This document shows, in pieces, positions 6,045 through 6,166 of a DNA stretch of 6,166 nt (the stretch's first letter is position 1; each line of letters starts with the position of its first letter). Below the pieces are notes generated by a model. It saw only the letters and a list, made by a program, of their open reading frames with translations, was not told the DNA's origin and did not search any database. A program made the position numbers and the translations under genes. The DNA is from Bradyrhizobium sp. Lineage in GTDB: Bacteria; Pseudomonadota; Alphaproteobacteria; Rhizobiales; Xanthobacteraceae. The stretch lies in assembly GCA_028290165.1 (NCBI GenBank), contig JAQGKJ010000764.1, positions 1-6,166 on the forward strand. Direction: 5' to 3'.

Positions 6045-6166
6045 GTGCGCCGGGAGACCGGCAAGGAGTAGATGGTGCAAGTCCATCACGATGAAGGAGT
6101 AGGTGCAGCGAGGCTAGCTGCCGTTCTAGCGGGTGAGAGTCCCGCCAACAGAGGAGTCCAGTCGCT
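6045..6166 (+). mobile_element. 5' end of a bacterial group II intron (domain I start), cut by window edge
   Basis: The sequence from 6045 starts GTGCGCCGG, which fits the group II 5' consensus GUGYG. Four short hairpins follow in close order: GCCGG/CCGGC with loop GAGA (6049-6062), GATGG/CCATC with loop TGCAAGT (6071-6087), GCAGC/GCTGC with loop GAGGCTA (6105-6121) and GCGGG/CCCGC with loop TGAGAGT (6129-6145). Loops of the GGTGNAAGTCC type are, as I know them, typical of domain I in bacterial group II introns. No protein frame runs across this part, consistent with structured RNA. The reverse transcriptase/maturase gene and domains V-VI would lie beyond 6166. The exon junction would be after CCGGA at 6044. 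Assignment is by pattern memory; subclass cannot be told. Confidence 0.7.

Noticed and set aside
6011..6064. N-terminal extension of the XRE regulator from TTG at 6064
   Set aside because: The extra residues read through the intron-like 5' end, and no ribosome binding site precedes the TTG.

Overview
The window looks like chromosomal DNA of a GC-rich alphaproteobacterium, most likely in the Bradyrhizobium/Rhodopseudomonas/Nitrobacter group. This rests on the strong GC bias at third codon positions, an MnmA of alphaproteobacterial length, an Rhodobacter-type phospholipid methyltransferase (PmtA), and a Caulobacter-like flagellar promoter. The genus is inferred from remembered family resemblance, not from a search.

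Left part (1-2470, minus strand): a flagellar hook operon, fliK then flgD. FliK measures hook length and FlgD caps the growing hook. The fliK stop codon lies inside the flgD ribosome binding site, so the two are probably translated together. Upstream of fliK is a canonical sigma-54 promoter (GG-N10-GC). About 130 bases before its start point is a perfect palindrome with a further half-site, which resembles an FlbD-type enhancer. Together they indicate late-class, RpoN-dependent control of hook completion.

Middle part (2756-5039, plus strand): a divergent run of three genes: mnmA (2-thiolation of tRNA wobble uridine), pmtA (phosphatidylethanolamine N-methyltransferase, towards phosphatidylcholine) and a small secreted proline-rich protein of unknown function. 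They are tightly spaced and probably cotranscribed. After them, an elongator tRNA-Met(CAT) has its own strong sigma-70 promoter, whose -10 element forms one arm of a 9-bp inverted repeat.

Right part (5234-6166): this reads as an accessory region. It holds a gene-poor stretch of about 430 bases with a possible coding relic, a small XRE-type helix-turn-helix regulator on the minus strand, and the 5' end of a group II intron on the plus strand (GTGCG boundary at 6045 followed by four short hairpins). The intron lies 34 bases upstream of the regulator's start codon and runs off the window. No wholly new multi-gene system is visible. The best leads are the sigma-54/enhancer module and the intron sitting in the regulator's upstream region.
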